58,890 bases of DNA, taken from an uncultured Candidatus Melainabacteria bacterium (GTDB lineage Bacteria; Cyanobacteriota; Vampirovibrionia; Gastranaerophilales; Gastranaerophilaceae). The notes beneath the pieces are model-generated. The model was not told the origin of the DNA. It searched no databases and saw only the letters and a list, made by a program, of their open reading frames with translations. Positions within the stretch are counted from its first letter, which is position 1, and every line of letters starts with the position of its first letter. The stretch covers positions 1 through 58,890 of the forward strand of contig CAKUTX010000009.1 of NCBI GenBank assembly GCA_934692485.1, in the 5' to 3' direction. This document shows positions 25,299 through 33,367 of the stretch, one piece after another. Made by a program: the position numbers and the translations under genes.

Positions 25299-26400
25299 GG
25301 GGGGGGGTACTCTAAGCTCAACTCCCGTTAGTAGTGAATTGTGTACAGATTATGCATGTAATCGTGCAGACAAGCCGAGCAGAGGCCAAGATTTATCCCC
25401 TCGCCCCTTTGTGGGAGAGGGTGTCCGAAGGACGGGTGAGGGGTCCCATCCCGATAAGATTGCGCAACAAGTGCGCAATGACAGTGTTAGTTCCCTCGCC
25501 CCACGTAGGGAGAGCGGATTTGCGTACGGACGGAGCGTAGCGAGTCCGGATAGCGAACAGATTGAGCATGTTATTGCGGAGCAATTTATGCGAAGCTCTG
25601 TGAGCGTGGAGCAAATCCAAGACAGGGTTAGGGAGAACAAGTCAAGCGCAGTTATTAGCCAAAAGAGAGGGGGCAAAGCAGCATTCACCCTCGCGGAGGT
25701 CCTAATCACTCTTGGCATAATCGGTGTTGTCGCAGCGATGACGTTGCCAAGTTTGATACAAAATTACCAAAAGAAAGCACTTGCGACACAGACACAAAAA
25801 TTTTATTCAACTATGTCACAGGCAGTGAAACAATATATGGCAGATTATGGAGTAGATGACTTGCGCAATACCCCTCTTGCCGGCGATAATTATGATGACG
25901 ATTCCAAGTTGCCAGAAGCAATTGCTTCTATTCGAGATTTTGCAACTAAATACTTAAAAGTCGTAAAAGAATGTAATCCTAGTGATGAAAACGATAACAA
26001 TTGCTTTGCGCCTGTATATAGATTGTGGGATAATTCAATTCCGGATGGAGAGAATACATGGAATTTTACAACGGGCGCTGCATGGTCCTACAGGCGAGAT
26101 TATGTTCTAGCTGACGGTAGTGTTATTAGAATTGGATATTGGGGACCAATTGAATTATTTGTAGATGTAAACGGTAAGAAGGGGCCTAATAGAGTAGGCT
26201 ATGATTTATGGAATATGGATATATTCTATGATGGTGTGATTGATGAAAGTAATGTTGGTCCGGGGTGTAGAGGCGGAGATAAGTCTTTGTGTGAGACACC
26301 ACAAGAAAAAAGAGAAAGACAATTTGAAGGTTGTAAAGCTGGCACCTACGGTGGTTGTTTTGGTCACTTGTTAAATAACAATTTTAAGTTCGACTATTAA
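25282..26400 (+). CDS. Phase-variable type IV pilin-like protein
   Basis: The open frame is 372 residues. A leader of about 130 residues, encoded by GC-rich dispersed-repeat DNA, precedes a classical prepilin segment KAAFTLAEVLITLGIIGVVAA, so prepilin peptidase should cut before Phe and discard the whole leader. The mature part has the hydrophobic N-terminal helix and a globular domain with ELFVDVNGKKGPNRVGYDLW, a signature partly shared with the 35317 gene (YLDIDGEKG). The well-placed ATG at 25275 is one base out of frame because of G9 at 25299-25307; eight or eleven G would join it to this frame. ATG 25282 is open but too far from the ribosome site. Probably a surface pilin or pseudopilin, assembled here in the off state. 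Confidence 0.8.
   Translation: MLRIVTGGGTLSSTPVSSELCTDYACNRADKPSRGQDLSPRPFVGEGVRRTGEGSHPDKIAQQVRNDSVSSLAPRRESGFAYGRSVASPDSEQIEHVIAEQFMRSSVSVEQIQDRVRENKSSAVISQKRGGKAAFTLAEVLITLGIIGVVAAMTLPSLIQNYQKKALATQTQKFYSTMSQAVKQYMADYGVDDLRNTPLAGDNYDDDSKLPEAIASIRDFATKYLKVVKECNPSDENDNNCFAPVYRLWDNSIPDGENTWNFTTGAAWSYRRDYVLADGSVIRIGYWGPIELFVDVNGKKGPNRVGYDLWNMDIFYDGVIDESNVGPGCRGGDKSLCETPQEKRERQFEGCKAGTYGGCFGHLLNNNFKFDY
25299..25307 (+). repeat. Poly-G tract (G9), slippage switch
   Basis: Nine G directly after ATG-7 codons of the pilin start. With nine G the frame from ATG 25275 stops at TAG 25329; with ten it stops at TAA two codons after the tract; with eight or eleven it runs through the whole pilin. Homopolymer G tracts in this position are the classic substrate for slipped-strand phase variation. 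Confidence 0.75.
25372..25458 (+). repeat. Dispersed repeat, forward arm of an inverted pair
   Basis: Starts AAGCCGAGCAGAGG and ends CCCGATAAG; carries the palindromic CCCTCGCCCC/GGGAGAGGG and CGAAGGACGGGTGAGGGG modules. It matches 26536-26622 in inverted orientation with about seven mismatches in 87 bases. Here it lies inside the pilin leader coding sequence and remains in frame. Confidence 0.8.
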
Positions 26401-26424
26401 TATTTCAGACGGGGCGGAATTCCA

Positions 26425-26786
26425 TTCCGCCCCTCGCTTTTACCCCTCGAGGGTATAGGTATTTCTGTCATCGCGCACTTGTTGCGCAATCTATTTTGAC
26501 GGAGATGCTGAAACAAGTTCAGCATGACGGCTGTTCTTATCGAAATGGGACCCCTCACCCGTCCTTCGGCCACCCTCTCCCACAAAGGGGCGAGGGTATA
26601 ATTTTTGACCTCTGCTCGGCTTTACTGCGCCTCGCATTAAACGGCAACGTTCGCAATCACAACGAAAACTGGACGTTTCCGCTGATTCTTGCTCACCTCT
26701 CACTACGTTCGTGCCTCTGCTTGGCTTGCTCTCCCATCCAGGGGCGAGGGTATTAGCACTGCTCACCTCTCGCTTCGCTCCGTCCG
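26425..26786. repeat. Mosaic of dispersed palindromic repeats, no gene
   Basis: The 440 bases between the pilin stop and the prsA stop hold no gene. They are pieces of the same repeats as in the pilin leaders, in inverted orientation: the ATTGCGCAACAAGTGCGC module, ATGCTGAA-acaag-TTCAGCAT (26505-26525), the 87-base arm at 26536-26622, a GCGCCTCGC/AACGGCAACGTTCG module matching 58506-58535, and the CGGACGGAGCGAAGCGAG module near 26770. The ATGCTGAA...TTCAGCAT palindrome is of a type spread through many bacterial genomes. Short open frames here are translations of repeats. Confidence 0.75.
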
Positions 26787-26787
26787 T

Positions 26788-26827
26788 AAAAAAAATCCGC
26801 TCTCTTATATAAAGAGAACGGATTTTT
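26788..26827 (-). terminator. Terminator of the prsA-like gene
   Basis: On the minus strand AAAAATCCGtTCTCTT, loop TATAT, AAGAGAgCGGATTTTTTTT: long stem and eight T, directly after the prsA-like stop codon. Confidence 0.85.
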
Positions 26828-26841
26828 ATTGCTTTTATTGA

Positions 26842-27996
26842 TTATTTTTTAGCTTTTTCTGTTTTTGCTTTAGCTTGTTCTGCTTTTTCTTTTTCACCAG
26901 CTTGTTTGTATGAATCTTGAATGCTTTTTTTGATGTTTTCAGGGTTGTAATCCGGGTTTAAATATTCAATTTTTGCACTTTTCTTCAATGATTCTGTCAA
27001 CTTATCGATAAGTTCAACTTGTTTTTGATTTTCCAAGTATGTTTTGATATTGCCTTGAACTTTTTCGAATGGGTCTTGACCAGCTGCTGATCTGTCAGTA
27101 ACCATTATGATATGATAACCGAATTGAGTTTTTACAGGTTTGTTAGAAATTGTATTTGGCTTCATAGAAAACGCTGCTTTTGCAAATTCAGGAACCATTT
27201 CTTTTGCGGCAAAAAATCCTAAATCTCCGCCTTTGTTCGCTGTTGCTGTGTCTTCTGAGTTTTCTTTAGCAAGTTTTGCAAACTGAGTAGGATCTTTTTT
27301 TGCTTCTGCTAAAATTTGGTTAGCTTTAGCTTCTTTTGCTTTAATTTCTTCGTTTACTTTTGCTTTAATTGCTTTTTCATCTAAGTTTTTGTTGTTAGGG
27401 TCTGATTTTATAACTTCTTCAATTTCTTTTGAATCAACAGAAATCAAAATATGTGCTGCTCTAACTTTGTCAGGATGTTTAAATTTGTCGATATTTTCGT
27501 TGTAGAATTTTTTAGCTTCAGCGTCAGAAACCTTTGTAGAACCTAAATCTTTAGCCAATTTTCTCATTTTAACTTCTTCTTTCAAATCTTTTTTGAACTG
27601 AGAATTTGAAATTCCGTTTTGCTTCAACAAAGCATCCAATTGTTCTTTTGAGCCAAGTTTGTCGATAATTTCTTTTACGGCAGCTTCGACTTCTTCATTA
27701 GAAACCTTAATTCCTCGTTTTTCAATTTCTTCGTTAAGTAAAGTTTTTACAACTAATTCGTTTACAACTCTGTCTTTGATAAGAGTATAAATAAAGCTGT
27801 TTTTGTCTGATTTTACATCAATTCCAAGAGCTTTAGCGATGCCGTTTCCAGCTTGTTTGTCAAATTCTGCATTAAATTGACCTAAGGTAATATTTTGGTT
27901 GTTTACTTTAATAATAGTTTCTCCAGATTTCAATCCGCAACCAGCAAACAACATAGCTGAAACAGCCATTGTTACCAGTAATTTTTTTCCTTGCAT
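26842..27996 (-). CDS. prsA: Parvulin-type peptidyl-prolyl isomerase lipoprotein (PrsA/SurA-like)
   Basis: A 384-residue foldase. The signal peptide ends in a lipobox, LFAGC (Cys20), so the protein is lipid-anchored outside the inner membrane. An N-terminal SurA-like helical domain (about 30-160) is followed by the parvulin domain (about 165-320): VRAAHILISVDS, FAKLAKENSEDTATANKGGDLGFFAAKEMVPEFAKAAFSM, TQFGYHIIMVTDR. A Lys/Glu-rich helical insertion lies inside the domain, and the C-terminus is charged. It assists folding of exported proteins, such as the autotransporter. Starts MQGKK after GGAGAAA. Confidence 0.92.
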   Translation of the reverse strand: MQGKKLLVTMAVSAMLFAGCGLKSGETIIKVNNQNITLGQFNAEFDKQAGNGIAKALGIDVKSDKNSFIYTLIKDRVVNELVVKTLLNEEIEKRGIKVSNEEVEAAVKEIIDKLGSKEQLDALLKQNGISNSQFKKDLKEEVKMRKLAKDLGSTKVSDAEAKKFYNENIDKFKHPDKVRAAHILISVDSKEIEEVIKSDPNNKNLDEKAIKAKVNEEIKAKEAKANQILAEAKKDPTQFAKLAKENSEDTATANKGGDLGFFAAKEMVPEFAKAAFSMKPNTISNKPVKTQFGYHIIMVTDRSAAGQDPFEKVQGNIKTYLENQKQVELIDKLTESLKKSAKIEYLNPDYNPENIKKSIQDSYKQAGEKEKAEQAKAKTEKAKK

Positions 27997-28035
27997 AATT
28001 TCTCCTTTTTCTCTCTCTATTATTATGAATAGTTA

Positions 28036-31000
28036 TTAACTTTCGTGATAGGTGAATTCATCACTTACTTTACGTATATAATAAAACAAATCTGTCAAAA
28101 TGTTAAATATTTCATTAAAATTCATATATTTGCTGTTCAATAGTAATATAGATTTACCTTCTGTGCAAGATTTTGGAGCGATTGTAAATTTTATTCGCTT
28201 CAAAATTTCTGATGAAAGTGCTCGTTGAATAATTTTCCATTCAGGTTGGCTGTATGGTGTATATATTCTTATGTTGTCCTCTGTTTCTCTAATCAAAGAT
28301 ATTTTTACACCTGTTGCAGAAAGTCTGAGTTTAATTAATTTAATCAGGTTTTCTACACTTTCAGGCGGTTTTGCAAACCTATCTTTCCACTCTTCGGTTA
28401 TGTAATCAAGTTCAATATCAGTTTTTACGTCCGCAAGACGTTTGTACTCAATCATTTTCTGCTCTGCTGAACCAACCCATTCATCAGGAATAAATGCTGT
28501 TACGTTTATGTCAATGATTGTTGGCTCTATTTTTTCTACAACTTGACCCTGAAGCTCTTGAACTGTTTCTTCCAGCAATTGACAATAGGTATCAAATCCT
28601 ACATTAACCATGTGACCGTGTTGCTTTGTACCTAATATATTCCCGACACCTCTAATCTCGACATCTCTCATCGCAATTTGATAACCGCTACCAAGTGTCG
28701 TAAATTCTTTTATTGCCTTCAATCTCTGAATTGCATCTTGCGTAATTTCTTTTGATTTTGTGTAGAAGCAGTAGCAATAAGCCTGTCTTTGAGAGCGTCC
28801 TACTCGTCCTCTAAGTTGATAAAGTTGAGCTAATCCGAATTTGTCTGCATTGTGGATAATCATTGTGTTTGCATTTGGAATGTCAATGCCGTTTTCGATA
28901 ATTGTTGTCGCTAGAAGAATATCATATTCGTGGTTAGCAAAATCTATGATTATTTTTTCCAACTCTTTTTCATTCATTTGACCGTGCCCGATTGCAATGC
29001 GAGCGTTTGGTACAAGTTTTTGGAGTTGAAGTTTGAATTCATCAATAGTTTCGACTCTGTTATATAGATAAAATACCTGTCCTTCCCTATCAAGTTCGTG
29101 TGTGATGGCATTTTTAACCATGTTTTCATTCCATTCGCCGACATAAGTTTTGATAGGAAGCCTATTTTTTGGAGGGGTATTGATTATTGACATATCTTTA
29201 ATTCCAGATAAGGACATATAAAGAGTTCTTGGAATTGGGGTTGCAGACATTGTTATAATGTCAATGTTCTCGCGCATTTGTTTAAGTTTTTCCTTATGAC
29301 GAACTCCAAACCTGTGTTCTTCATCAATTACTAGCAAGCCTAAATCTTTGAAAACAATTCCATCTTGCAAAAGTCTGTGAGTCCCAACAACAACGTCACA
29401 TTCTCCTGTTGCTAAGTGTTTTAGGGTTTCTTTTTGCTCTTTTGCCGTCCTAAATCGTGAAAGCAATTCAACTTGAACCCCAAACGGTTTAAATCTTTCT
29501 AACATGGTTTGATAATGTTGAAATGCTAAAATTGTAGTCGGAACAACGACTGCAACTTGTTTCCCTGAGGTTACGGCTTTAAAAATTCCTCGCATGGCAA
29601 CTTCTGTTTTCCCAAATCCAACATCTCCGCAAATCAGTCTGTCCATTGGTTGAATACTTTCCATATCTGATTTAACGTCATTTATTGCCTTCATTTGGTC
29701 AGGTGTTTCAGTGTATTCAAAAGCTTCTTCCATTTCAACTTGCCAATTTGTATCAGGCAAAAACTGTATTCCTTGTTGCATTTTTCTCTTTGCATATAAC
29801 CTCAAAAGGTCATATGCGACTTGTTCAACTTCTTTTTTTACTCTGGTTTTAGTGTTTTCCCAATCTTTTCCGCCCATTCTGGAAAGCTTTGGTTTTATTG
29901 AACCTGAGCCTCTGTATCTAACAAGCAAGTTAATTTGTTCTGCTGGAATGTGAAGTCTGTCTTTGTTTGCATATTCTATTGTCAAGTAATCTTTTAATTG
30001 ACCGTCGATTTCTTGCTGGGATAAGCCTTTATATATTCCGACACCGTGAATGCTGTGTACAACGTATTCTCCTTCTTTGATGTCATTAATGTTTTCGATA
30101 TATTCAGGCTTTTCCTTATAGTATGAACGTTTTTGGGCCGTAATTTCCTTGTTGCGTTTATTGAAAAGTTCTCTATCTGTTAAAATTACGGTTTTAAAAT
30201 CATATAATATTGCCCCATGTGAAGAAATGCTTTCATTGTATTCAACATCAAAAATATTGCGCTCCGCAAGAATTTCCCTTACACGCTCAGGGTAATCCGT
30301 GGCTATAATAACGCGCCATTTGCCATTGGCTTCGTTCTCGCTGAGCTCAGATTGTGCATGTTCAGATGAAGTAAATTTTTTTATAAATTCTGCAATATGG
30401 TCAAGATTTGCTTCAAAATTTTGAATTGTTTGTGTATCAAATTCTACAATCTCATCCATCTCGCTGTCTATAAAATTGTTTAATCCGATTTTTACAAATC
30501 CTGCAGATTTTTGTATAAATTCCTCAAAAGTGACGTGATTTCTGTCTTTTAATTCCTTATTCAAATTTAATTTTATGTTTTCTTGCAGTTGCTCCTCAAA
30601 CCCTTTATCCAAAAATTCGTACTTGGAGTAAAGTTCAGAGGTTTCATCTAAAACCAAAACATAATCGCTAAAATAATCTAAAATACTAACCAAATTGTTA
30701 TTGAAATAACTTTGGTAAACTTCAATTCCTTCAAAATATCCTTTTTCTTCTCCTTCATTTTCAGGCGCAAGTTTTTGCCATAATTGGTCTGAAATATCTT
30801 TTAATGTAAATTTATACATCGGAAAAATTTGAGTTGATTTTAATTTCTCGATGGATTTTTGAGTTTCGTTATTAAAATATCTGATGTCGACAATTTCGTC
30901 GCCCCACAATTCAATTCGGACTGGATGTTTGTCCAATGAATAAAAATCAATAATGTCGCCTCTGATACTAAATTCTCCAATGTCAGAAACCATTGTAGAA

Positions 31001-31470
31001 CGCTTATAGCCCATATCTACAAATATTTGAGCCAAATTTTTTGTATCAATTTCATCCCCGATTTTTATTATTTTCGAATTCTTTTTATAAAAATCTGACG
31101 TTGGGAATTTTTCAAGAAGTGTTTTGACAGGAGCTATGACGATGTCAGGTTTTTCTGTTAAAATTCTGAATTGTTCCGCATAATCATACCTGTTCGGGGT
31201 TACAGTTTCGTACATAGAAATGTTCTGAAACGGGATTAAATCTGATTTGGCTCCGAAAGCTCTTAACAAATCATTCTGGTATTTTAATGCATTTTGTTCT
31301 GTAGATGTTATAAAAAGAATTTTTTTATCGGTAATTTTTCTTATTTTCGTGAGGAGTAAAAGTCTTAAAATAGTTGTCAAACCTGTTGCTGCAAACGAAA
31401 AAGACTTTGCAAGAAATCTTTCAAACAAAGCATAATTCTCATTATTTTCAGGTGCATTAATTTTGAACAT
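28036..31470 (-). CDS. mfd: Transcription-repair coupling factor Mfd
   Basis: A 1144-residue DNA translocase that removes stalled RNA polymerase and recruits UvrA. Domains in order: UvrB-like N-terminal region (to about 350), RNA-polymerase-interacting domain (YVVHSIHGVGIYKGL, about 480-560), the helicase core with Walker A GDVGFGKTEVAMRG, DEEH box (VIDEEHRFGVRHKEKLK), SATPIPRTL, and motif VI with QLRGRVGRSQRQAYCY, then the C-terminal D7 domain. Full length. The upstream 110 bases contain a strongly structured element. Confidence 0.97.
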   Translation of the reverse strand: MFKINAPENNENYALFERFLAKSFSFAATGLTTILRLLLLTKIRKITDKKILFITSTEQNALKYQNDLLRAFGAKSDLIPFQNISMYETVTPNRYDYAEQFRILTEKPDIVIAPVKTLLEKFPTSDFYKKNSKIIKIGDEIDTKNLAQIFVDMGYKRSTMVSDIGEFSIRGDIIDFYSLDKHPVRIELWGDEIVDIRYFNNETQKSIEKLKSTQIFPMYKFTLKDISDQLWQKLAPENEGEEKGYFEGIEVYQSYFNNNLVSILDYFSDYVLVLDETSELYSKYEFLDKGFEEQLQENIKLNLNKELKDRNHVTFEEFIQKSAGFVKIGLNNFIDSEMDEIVEFDTQTIQNFEANLDHIAEFIKKFTSSEHAQSELSENEANGKWRVIIATDYPERVREILAERNIFDVEYNESISSHGAILYDFKTVILTDRELFNKRNKEITAQKRSYYKEKPEYIENINDIKEGEYVVHSIHGVGIYKGLSQQEIDGQLKDYLTIEYANKDRLHIPAEQINLLVRYRGSGSIKPKLSRMGGKDWENTKTRVKKEVEQVAYDLLRLYAKRKMQQGIQFLPDTNWQVEMEEAFEYTETPDQMKAINDVKSDMESIQPMDRLICGDVGFGKTEVAMRGIFKAVTSGKQVAVVVPTTILAFQHYQTMLERFKPFGVQVELLSRFRTAKEQKETLKHLATGECDVVVGTHRLLQDGIVFKDLGLLVIDEEHRFGVRHKEKLKQMRENIDIITMSATPIPRTLYMSLSGIKDMSIINTPPKNRLPIKTYVGEWNENMVKNAITHELDREGQVFYLYNRVETIDEFKLQLQKLVPNARIAIGHGQMNEKELEKIIIDFANHEYDILLATTIIENGIDIPNANTMIIHNADKFGLAQLYQLRGRVGRSQRQAYCYCFYTKSKEITQDAIQRLKAIKEFTTLGSGYQIAMRDVEIRGVGNILGTKQHGHMVNVGFDTYCQLLEETVQELQGQVVEKIEPTIIDINVTAFIPDEWVGSAEQKMIEYKRLADVKTDIELDYITEEWKDRFAKPPESVENLIKLIKLRLSATGVKISLIRETEDNIRIYTPYSQPEWKIIQRALSSEILKRIKFTIAPKSCTEGKSILLLNSKYMNFNEIFNILTDLFYYIRKVSDEFTYHES

Positions 31471-31487
31471 AATTTTTTGAAGTTACT

Positions 31488-31576
31488 AAGATGTTAGAGC
31501 TTTTGGACTCTATGCTGCGCGTTTCGTCGAAAACGTGTCGACGTGGTGCAAAACTAATTTGGTATCCTAGCATCTT
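31488..31576. other. Structured cloverleaf-like element upstream of mfd
   Basis: An 89-base segment closed by a 10-base stem, AAGATGTTAG (31488-31497) with CTAGCATCTT (31567-31576), with internal hairpins AGAG-cttttgga-CTCT and CGTTT-cgtcga-AAACG and a GTCGA/TCGAC pairing. It is richer in GC than its flanks. The size and branching recall a tRNA with a long variable arm, but it lacks the GTTCGA T-loop and CCA end, so it is not a tRNA. It could be a leader element of mfd or a palindromic repeat. Confidence 0.4.
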
Positions 31577-31581
31577 TATCT

Positions 31582-31923
31582 TTATTTATCATTCCCATTC
31601 GGGCTAACATAATCTATGCCCATCTCTTTGAGAGTTCTGATAAAGTTTTGAGCACAAATTTTTTGAGCTTCTGGAGGAACAATTCTCATAATCTCGACTG
31701 TTTTCGAAATTACTGGATCTTTATCGTACCAACGGTTGTTTGCATTAACGGGTTTGACCATTGCATAAAACTTGTCGATAGTTTCTTTTGAAACTTTTTC
31801 TTCAATCTTTTGCAAAAAAATCTCTGCTTGAGCTCTCAATTCTGTTTGATAATTTTTTAAAAGCTCAATTACTTCTAACAATAGTGGATCGTGATCATAC
31901 CAACGTTTGTATGCAGCTGCCAT
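31582..31923 (-). CDS. Small protein with duplicated RWYDxDP motif
   Basis: A 113-residue soluble protein made of two halves that start alike: KRWYDHDPLLLEVIELL (about 6-22) and NRWYDKDPVISKTVEIM (about 62-78). Each is followed by helices, so this is an internal duplication of a helical unit. Function unknown. Its ATG overlaps the murA stop codon (TAATG), so the two are translationally coupled; this links it to peptidoglycan precursor synthesis by context only. Confidence 0.8.
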   Translation of the reverse strand: MAAAYKRWYDHDPLLLEVIELLKNYQTELRAQAEIFLQKIEEKVSKETIDKFYAMVKPVNANNRWYDKDPVISKTVEIMRIVPPEAQKICAQNFIRTLKEMGIDYVSPNGNDK

Positions 31924-33248
31924 TACAACAAGCCCTCCGTTATTTTAGTTGGCTCTTTAGAAATGGGTGTGATTACTGAGTCATCCCTTCTTTCTATTTT
32001 GCCTCCTAATAATCTTAGCTTATTTTCGAAATTTTCGTATCCTCTATCTATATGATGTAAATTTTCGATTGTAGAATTTCCATCAGCCATCAATGCTGCA
32101 ACAACTAAAGAAGCTCCAGCTCTCAAATCACTTGCTGCAAGAGTTGCGCCAGTTAATTTTTTTACACCTTTTATAATTGCGTGATTTCTATCTTGATGAA
32201 TATCTGCTCCCATTCTCCGAAGTTCAGGAACTTGCATAAAGCGATTTTCGTACAAGCTTTCAGTGATAATGCCAACACCGTTTGCTGTTGTCAAAAGAGT
32301 CATAGCCATTGATTGCAAGTCTGTTGGGAAACCAGGGTAAGGTTGAGTGATAAAGTTTATAGAATTCAATCTGTTTTTACATGAAACTTCCAATACGTTA
32401 GGGTCAACAAGCTTAATATTTGCACCCATTTTCAATAATTTATCCGTAAAGAATGTCAAATGTGCTGGAAAAACATTTTTGATAATTGCTTTACCTTTAG
32501 TTGCAATAATTGCAGACATAAACGTGCCAGCTTCAATTCTATCAGGGATTGTAGTGTATTCGATAGGGTGTAAATCATCTTGTTTCACACCATTAATAAC
32601 GATTTCAGATGTTCCAGCTCCGTTGACATCTGCTCCCATAGTGTTTAAGAAATTGGCCAAATCAACAATTTCAGGCTCTTGAGCTGCATTTTGAATTCTT
32701 GTAGAACCTTCTGCCAAAATTGATGCCAACATAAGGTTTTCTGTAGCTCCTACTGATGGAATATCAAGATAAATATCCGTACCAACGAGTTTTGGAACCT
32801 TTGCATGAACGTATCCGTTTTCAATTTTTATTTTCGCACCAAGAGCTTCTAAACCTCTGATATGAAAATCAACACGACGTTCTCCGATGGCACAACCGCC
32901 TGGCATTGCAACAATTGCCTCTTTGCAACGAGAAACAAGAGCTCCAAGAACAATAAATGATGCTCTCATTTTACTAACAAGCTCATATTTTGCTGTAATA
33001 CTTGTTAAATTAGACGCATCAATGGTTACGGATTTTTCTTTTTTGTCATAGTGAGTGATTGCACCCAGTTGGGCAATTACGCTTAACATAATCTCAACAT
33101 CTGTCAAATCTGGAACGTTATAAATCTTTGTTTCACCTTTAGCCAACAACGCAGCAGCCATTAATTTTAGCACTGAATTTTTTGCTCCGCCGATTGAAAC
33201 TTCACCTTTTAGTGGGGTACCACCTTTTATATAATATTTTTCAGTCAA
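31923..33248 (-). CDS. murA: UDP-N-acetylglucosamine 1-carboxyvinyltransferase
   Basis: A 441-residue enzyme adding enolpyruvate from PEP to UDP-GlcNAc, the first committed step of peptidoglycan synthesis. Landmarks: the N-terminal KGGTPLKGEVSIGGAKNSVLKLMAAALL, the catalytic cysteine in MPGGCAIGERRVD (the fosfomycin target residue), PYPGFPTDLQ, and RAGASLVVAALMA. The start is TTG at 33248, preceded by AAAAAGGT. The downstream small gene overlaps by one base. Confidence 0.97.
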   Translation of the reverse strand: MTEKYYIKGGTPLKGEVSIGGAKNSVLKLMAAALLAKGETKIYNVPDLTDVEIMLSVIAQLGAITHYDKKEKSVTIDASNLTSITAKYELVSKMRASFIVLGALVSRCKEAIVAMPGGCAIGERRVDFHIRGLEALGAKIKIENGYVHAKVPKLVGTDIYLDIPSVGATENLMLASILAEGSTRIQNAAQEPEIVDLANFLNTMGADVNGAGTSEIVINGVKQDDLHPIEYTTIPDRIEAGTFMSAIIATKGKAIIKNVFPAHLTFFTDKLLKMGANIKLVDPNVLEVSCKNRLNSINFITQPYPGFPTDLQSMAMTLLTTANGVGIITESLYENRFMQVPELRRMGADIHQDRNHAIIKGVKKLTGATLAASDLRAGASLVVAALMADGNSTIENLHHIDRGYENFENKLRLLGGKIERRDDSVITPISKEPTKITEGLL

Positions 33249-33367
33249 TTTTTTTACCTTTTTATAATAATAATTTATACTTCACCTTATATAATAATAC
33301 AATTAGTTGTGTTTGTTGTAAAGAAGTTAAATTATGTAAAGAAAAATTTTTGAAAAATACAAAATAT

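Noticed and set aside
25350..25718. Minus-strand frames opposite the pilin leader
   Set aside because: Mirror frames caused by the GC-rich repeat composition; the plus frame leads into a conserved prepilin motif.
26397..26766. Open frames on both strands after the pilin gene
   Set aside because: They are translations of dispersed palindromic repeats (for example the FQHLR/KQVQHD type) with no ribosome sites.
31488..31576. tRNA with long variable arm
   Set aside because: No GTTCGA T-loop, no standard anticodon stem and no CCA; only the overall branching is similar.
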